Assembly: GCA_030848705.1 (NCBI GenBank)
Contig: CM061243.1
Location: 9,387,044 to 9,451,043 of the forward strand
Length of the DNA stretch: 64,000 nt
Reading direction: 5' to 3'
Source of the DNA: Heracleum sosnowskyi
Taxonomy: Eukaryota > Streptophyta > Magnoliopsida > Apiales > Apiaceae
Under the pieces are notes generated by a model that was not told the DNA's origin, did not search any database, and saw nothing but the letters and a program-made list of their open reading frames with translations. Every line of letters starts with the position of its first letter. Positions within the stretch are counted from its first letter, which is position 1. A program made the translations under genes and the position numbers. Below are positions 58,440-64,000 of this stretch, in pieces.

Positions 58440-59362
58440 TCTGTCAATTTTGTAAACTTTCTTGTAGGGGCATATAAGATAAGCTGGCTTTTGTGAACGT
58501 TATTTGGAATTCGAGGAAACTTCATAGCAAATCTGCAAGAGTTGATAATAGAAGATTTCGGCCAGGACAAGCACGCATAAAGCACAAAAGTCTACTGTGT
58601 TTTCTTTAAAACCACAAATTATTAATATATTTCTTGTCTACAAAGCAAAGGAAAGTCTACAGCCCCTGTTTTTTATGATGAGATTTATGCTCTCATTGGA
58701 TTTGGTTACTACTAAATTCTGAAATCTTAAATGTTTACGTTGCTAAAACTCGAACACTCAACCTCGTTAGCTACGAAGAGTCTGTATTGTAATACATACT
58801 TCAGATAAAGAAATTGATTAGATATATGATTTTTATAAACAAGCAATAAAAGAAATAATAGAACTAAAACCCAAGCGTGGAATGGGACAGGTTGAAGAAA
58901 ATTCCAGGTAATTTCTTGGATGTGGTCACTTGCACATCTCTTTATAAGCTCATACGTCAATTGTCTAAGAGTTGTTCTGCGGCTCTGCCTATGATTATTC
59001 TCTTTTCTCACTTAATTTCTTAAACTTGTTCAGCTAGTACTTTCCTTTATAGCATAGCACAAATAATTAATAACTCCTTTACAATCGTAAATTTGAATTT
59101 AATATACAAAACAAAAGTTTTGCTATCACTACGTGAATATATTCACAAGCTACACAATTACAAGGAAATTTCAGGATGTAGAAATCTATAGCAGAATCCA
59201 CAAAGTCAATAAACTTTTATCAGACTCCAAGTCATCTTTCTGTCATCTCAAAGCAAGCAACGGGATCAGACATCGAAAGTCATCTAAATCGAGCTATTCT
59301 GTCCGTGTGATCACATTTCAATATTTAATTCTTTAATTTGTTCTTAATTACTCCACGTGAAG
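58440..59362. other. Intergenic region upstream of the CML gene
   Basis: Contains the upstream promoter of the CML gene. A 94-codon minus-strand frame (59011-58727) with one hydrophobic stretch is present, but nothing supports it as a gene. Confidence 0.5.
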
Positions 59363-59430
59363 TGTTAGAATATGACTTGAATCAGTAATGCTCCGAGCGT
59401 TGGGACTTCGGGGGTCTCGCTGGTATAACA
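59363..59430 (+). repeat. Putative 5' LTR, only 68 bp
   Basis: Starts TGTTAGAATATGACTTG and ends GGTATAACA, directly followed by AAC and the primer-binding site. TG...CA ends and position fit an LTR, but the length is far below normal, so it is probably internally deleted. Confidence 0.55.
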
Positions 59431-59433
59431 AAC

Positions 59434-59446
59434 TGGTATCAGAGCT
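59434..59446 (+). promoter_or_regulatory. Primer-binding site (initiator tRNA-Met type)
   Basis: TGGTATCAGAGCT three nt after the putative LTR end, complementary to initiator tRNA-Met as in other copia elements. Confidence 0.85.
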
Positions 59447-59461
59447 GTTTCGGTGAGAAAA

Positions 59462-61506
59462 ATGTCTGGTTGTATTAATGTGAAGGTTGACAAATTTACT
59501 AGGAGAAATAGTTTCAGTCTATGGCAAATCAAGATGCGTGCCTTGTTAAAGCAACAGGGGCTTTAGGCGCCGTTGAAAAAAAAATCGACGGATCCTCAAA
59601 GCGTTGAGATGGTCTAGAAGAAAAGGCACACTCAACAATTTTGTTGTGCCTTGCAGATGATATTATTACTGAAATCGCGGAGGAGGATACCGCGTCTGGT
59701 TTGTGGTTGAAGCTTGAAGGTCTCTACATGACAAAGTCTTTAACAAATAAGTTGTTTCTGAAGCAACGTCTGTTTAGTCTGCGAATGCAGGAAGGTATGC
59801 CTCTTCGAGATCACTTAGATCAGTTAAACACAATCTTATTAGAATTGCGTAATATTGATGTGAAAGTTGAAGATGAGGATGTTGTTTTAATTATGTGAGT
59901 TTCTTTACCATTATCGTACGAGAATTTTGTGCAATCGTTTATTGTTGGTAAAGATACTATTTTTCTAGAGGAGGTTAGATCTTCTCTTCATTCTAGAGAG
60001 CTGCGCCATAAGGCGGCTAGTACAGGTGCAGATTATCAGGCTGTTGGGTTAGTAGCCAGCGCGGGAGTAATGGACATGGAAAGCCGGGGAAGAATAAATT
60101 CAAGAAACCAGCTTCTAAGGGTCCGAAATCTAATAATGTCTGTAATTACTGAAAAGAGAAGGGACACTGGAAATCTGACTGTCCCAAGAAAAAGAAGCAA
60201 CGGGATAAATTGACAGGTACTGCTGCTACAGCTGGTACCAATTCTGAAGAATATATTTCTCTAGTTGCTGATGAGCACACACATTACTCTGAAGTGTGGA
60301 TCCTTGACTCTGGAGCGTCTTACCATGTATGTCCACGCCGGGAGTGGTTTACAACCTACGAGCAAGTAGACGGTGGCAAAATTTTTATGGCTAACAGTTT
60401 TGTTTGTGAGATGGTTGGAATATGCTCTATTAAAATTCGGACACATGATGTTAAATTCTGCACATTGAATGATGTTAGGCATGTTCCACTTATGACGAAG
60501 AATCTGATATCTCTGAGTATGTTAGACAGCAAGGGTTTCAATTTTCAAGGTGAAGGTTGAAATACATGTCTGCAAGGGTTCTGATGTGGTTTTGAAAGGT
60601 GTTAAACGTGGTACCTTGTATCTTCTTCAAGGTTCTACATTATCAGGTTATGTTCTTGTCGCGTCCTCGGAGATTGATAAGGAAAACATGACCAAGTTGT
60701 GGCACATGAGGCTTGGTCACATGAGTGCAAGAGGGATGCAAATTCTGTCAAAAGCTGATCTTCTTTGTGGTCATAATGTCACAGGTCTTGAGTTTTGTGA
60801 ACATTGTGTTTTTGGAAAGTTACATCGCAACAAGCTTCCTAAAGCAACACACAGAACAAAAGGCACACTTGATTACATCCATTCTGATTGTTGGGGTCCT
60901 TCCCGGGTGGAATCTTTAGGGGGTCACATATATTTTGTGCCAATGATTGATGATTTTTCAAGAATGACTTGGTTGTTCATCATGAAGTATAAAAGTGAAG
61001 TCTTTAAGATTTTCAGGCAGTGGAAGACATTATTGGAGAATCAAACAGGGAAGAAGATTAAGAGGCTGCGAACTGATAATGGTCTGGAATTTTGCTCGTC
61101 TGAGTTTGATGAGTTCTGCAAGAATGAAGGGATTGCTAGGCATCATACAGTCAGGGATACACCACAGCAGAATGGTGTAGCAGAACGTATGAATCAGATA
61201 CTTCTAGAGAGAGCTAGGTGCATGCTCTCTAATGTTGGACTAACTAGAAGATTATGGGCAGAAGCAGTTAGTACAACATGTTATCTGATAAATCATGGAC
61301 CTGACACAGGTATTCATCTCAAAACTCCTATTGAGAAATGGTCTGGTAAGCCTGCTGATTACTCCGATTTAAGAGTTTTTGGTTGTACTGTTTATTATCA
61401 TGTAAATGAGGGTAAATTGGAGCCACGAGCTAAAAAAGAAGTATTTTTAGGCTATGGGGATGGGGTTAAAGGTTATAGAATCTGGTCTCCATCTGAAAAC
61501 AAGGTC
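59462..61506 (+). pseudogene. Copia gag-pro-int coding remnant
   Basis: Gag starts at ATG 59462 and is soon broken by a stop (CTTTAG near 59563) and frame changes. The UBN2-type gag continues at 59641-60060. In the zinc knuckle the second Cys codon is TGA (about 60147-60149), in an otherwise clear CNY-x-KEKGHWKSDCP motif. The protease is at about 60296 (WILDSGASYHVCP). After another frame change near 60550 the GAG-pre-integrase (WHMRLGHMS...CEHCVFGK) and integrase follow (60880-61300: HSDCWGP, RTDNGLEF, QQNGVAERMNQ). The frame ends where the flanking repeat begins. Confidence 0.88.
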
Positions 61507-64000
61507 TGTAACGCCCTCCCGACCCGGGGTCAAGATCGGGTAGCGCACACTAAATATAAATCACAACCCTGGAAAGGTAAACATAAATAATAGCAGTGAC
61601 CCCGTAAAGCTAAGGACCGAGCACGGGTTATAATATGAAACAAGTCAACAACTACTAATATGATTACAAACCATAATGTTATTAGAATAATTCCAATATG
61701 GAATTATGCTAATAACCAAATGTCTACAAAAGTTTTACATACTAATTCAGTTTTATCACTACATTCCTTTTACACACTTTCTAGATCTCAAAACAAACTA
61801 CTACCTGCCCCTGAGCTCCAGGGAACTGTCGGTTCACTCTCACTCCCCCTGCAGGCCTAACATGTGCCATCCTCACACCTATCTGAAAGGTTAGAATAAT
61901 AGAAAGCAAGAGTGAGCCAAAATTGCTCAGTCAGTGCAATAGAACATAACTCTAGATATCCACATAGGATCCAAGAAATAAGCAATTTATCAAAACAGTA
62001 TAACACAGGTATTATGCAAATCTCAAAGGAAGTTAAGAAACGATGCAGTTAAACCCTTTATAATAATTCATAACTTTAAAAGTAATCCAATATCATATAA
62101 ATAACTTCCCAATTAATCATCAAAATAAATGAACTGGAATTCACTCGACGCTACGAGCTAAGCCGGCGATCAATCGCTCATAGCTCGCCAACCAAACTGT
62201 GGTACACAGCAGGCTCATTACATATGGGGTTCCCCGGGCAAAATCCGCCCTCTCAGGCACTTATTGACATTGGCCAACAATTCTTATTCTTTTGACCGGC
62301 GCGCGGCCATGTGCATTTCCAATTCACGGGTTCAATACAAAACCCTAATTTTCCAAAACATATCTTTTACCCTTATCGGGTTCATAAATTCCCAATCTTT
62401 AGGGATTCCACAATTCAACTCAAGAATTCTGTTTTTCTCATTTAACCTGACCGTATAAATCTGATAATAACAAGGAATGAAGCAATACTTGTGAATTTAT
62501 GAGATTATATAAACAGTTGTCAATTTAATTGAAACAACATCACTTGAACAATAAGTGAAGAAATAACACTTGCCTGATTAGCGATAATAAATCCTGGTCA
62601 ATCTCGTTCGTCAAACACTTCTATAACATAAAAATCAATATCCAAGTCAACGACCCGTAAACCTCATTTTCTAGAAATACTGACATATTTTTATTTTAAT
62701 AAACCTTTATAGTCATGTCAACCACAATCAAAACATTCAAATAGGTCCTGAAACAGTTATTCATAATTATAATTCAATAATCAGGTTTTTCTCACAATTT
62801 ATACAACATATATCATCATTTAAATGAATTACATGCATCATATAAGTCACGTAATCGTCACAAAGAAATTTTAGAATATTATTCAACTCTCGTTTGAAAA
62901 GAAATAAGTCACAAAATATTTTTAGATCGAAAATCGGATCATTTTTGACAATATAAGGATTTAAAAATAATTTAATCAATTAATATAAAATTAATTGACT
63001 AATTATAAATATTTAAACAAATTTTATTGAATAAAGAAAAGTGAAGAAAGTAATTAAATCTAATTTAGATTAATTAAATTCAATTAATAATGAATTTATA
63101 AAAATTAATTGATTAAAAATTAATCAATGATTTTAAATAAATTAATTATTAATCAAAAATAATTAAAATAATTAAATTTAATCCATTTTTGGAAATTAAT
63201 AAATATTTAAAAAATTATAAAAATTATTTTGAATTATAAAATCAATCTTAAAACAATTTTCAAAAATTTGAAACTATTTTCTGAATTTAAAACTAAAATA
63301 AATAAATAAAATAAAAATTTAAACCCAGAAACACTTTTCACGTTTTTGCAATTGGGGAAAACAGATTGAAAGCGGGTCGGTAGGGTTTTGAAAATGGGTC
63401 GTGAAGAACGGATTCAGTCGCCAAGAACACCCGCCGCCCGAACGCAGTTCCCGACGAGTCGAAATTGACCAAACACGTTACCAAATTAAAGGGCTTTCAC
63501 TAAGGAACTTATGGGCTCTCAAAATCCGTCAAAAACACGCCGGAAACGCGACTTAAACGTACCAAAATCGAAAACCGCCGGTGGCGGCTCCGTTTTCCGG
63601 CAATCATAAAACAATCACCAAACTGTAAACTAGTTATATGAATCGATTCTAAATGAAACAATCTATTTAATGATGGTAACCAATTCAAAAACCGATCCCT
63701 GTAACTAAAAATCCGGCAAAAACTCAAACAAAGTCCGGTGAACCTTAAACTTTCCGATCTCATCGATTTCAAGCTCAAAAATCAAGTTATAAATCATTAC
63801 AATGCTCTACATCACATAATAAACACGATTAACCCATCAATTATCAAGAACAATCAACCACAAAGAATTCCCCAAATTAATAATTCGAATTAAAAATATA
63901 AAAATCAGAAAAAATCAAATCCTTACCCAAACTGAAATCTGATGGTGGATTATGATAGAGGATGAAAAGAGCTTTGATTTGGTTACTAGAACTTTGAATT
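61507..64000 (+). mobile_element. Putative long LTR of a second retrotransposon, cut by window end
   Basis: The copia integrase reading frame is abruptly replaced by TGTAACGCCCTCCCGACC. A TGTAAC...CCC(G) start is typical of long LTRs of gypsy chromoviruses in plants. The remaining 2.5 kb has no coding frame of note. It is locally GC-richer at 62150-62300 and 63360-63600 and contains an extremely AT-rich block at about 62980-63330. The other LTR, the internal region and a target duplication are not in the window, so this is a provisional assignment. Confidence 0.4.

Larger units (their letters stand above)
59363..61506 (+). mobile_element. Truncated TNT1-like Ty1/copia retrotransposon
   Basis: Begins with an apparent very short LTR (59363-59430), then a tRNA-Met primer-binding site, gag, protease, GAG-pre-integrase and integrase. 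It stops within the region before the RT, where another sequence starts. The reverse transcriptase, RNase H and 3' LTR are absent from the window. They may lie beyond 64000 if the interruption is an insertion. Confidence 0.85.

Noticed and set aside
58727..59011. 94-codon minus-strand frame with one hydrophobic stretch
   Set aside because: No recognised domain, no promoter or splice support; could be chance.

Overview
This is plant nuclear DNA, clearly from a eudicot-type genome. It has intron-containing genes (a photosystem I antenna gene and a lipoate-ligase-like gene), AT-rich spacers, and plant-specific transposable elements of nearly every major order. The exact species cannot be read from the window. 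About two thirds of the 64 kb is recognisable mobile DNA, and only three intact host genes are supported.

Layout. 139-558: a Mutator-type MITE with a perfect 9-bp target duplication. 637-23442: one CACTA (En/Spm) transposon carrying a broken TNP2-type transposase (3566-6664) and a second multi-exon transposase-associated gene (7518-11356). Two later insertions split it: a 5'-truncated L1-type LINE (1264-3073, minus strand, 15-bp target duplication) and a complete, very young Ty1/copia Sirevirus-like element (11633-22952, 5-bp target duplication, LTRs differing at one base) with gag, pol and a third env-position ORF. 24271-34191: an old Ty3/gypsy element of the Tat type with dead gag-pol and five tandem-repeat arrays in its 3' region. 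34622-35553: a foldback Mutator-like element with 9-bp target duplication.

36.5-42.3 kb is the genic island. A Stowaway MITE lies upstream of an intact Lhca4 gene (37470-38519, plus strand, three exons). A four-exon lipoate/octanoate-protein-ligase-family gene lies convergent to it (40117-42073, minus strand). 42.3-51.6 kb is a repeat complex: a ~130-bp satellite-like array, a ~175-bp triplicate, Helitron-like termini, a second Stowaway, and two 700-bp foldback elements in opposite orientation around a 330-bp direct duplication, forming a 3.1-kb inverted-repeat structure. 51.6-57.7 kb has no supportable gene.

57721-58314 (minus) is a calmodulin-like protein gene with an N-terminal membrane segment. 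59363-61506 is a decayed TNT1-like copia fragment with a 68-bp apparent LTR. It is cut off at 61507 by a sequence that looks like the start of a long LTR and runs past the window end.

The host genes have no evident functional linkage: one is chloroplast light harvesting, one protein lipoylation, one calcium sensing. I found no convincing novel host system. The most unusual signals are inside the elements: a gag/pol arrangement in the Sirevirus-like element that simple frameshifting cannot bridge, a recurrent AAACTCTGAY motif shared by its LTR palindrome, coding linkers and 3' leader, a hairpin directly upstream of the gypsy polypurine tract, and the 3.1-kb inverted-repeat cluster.
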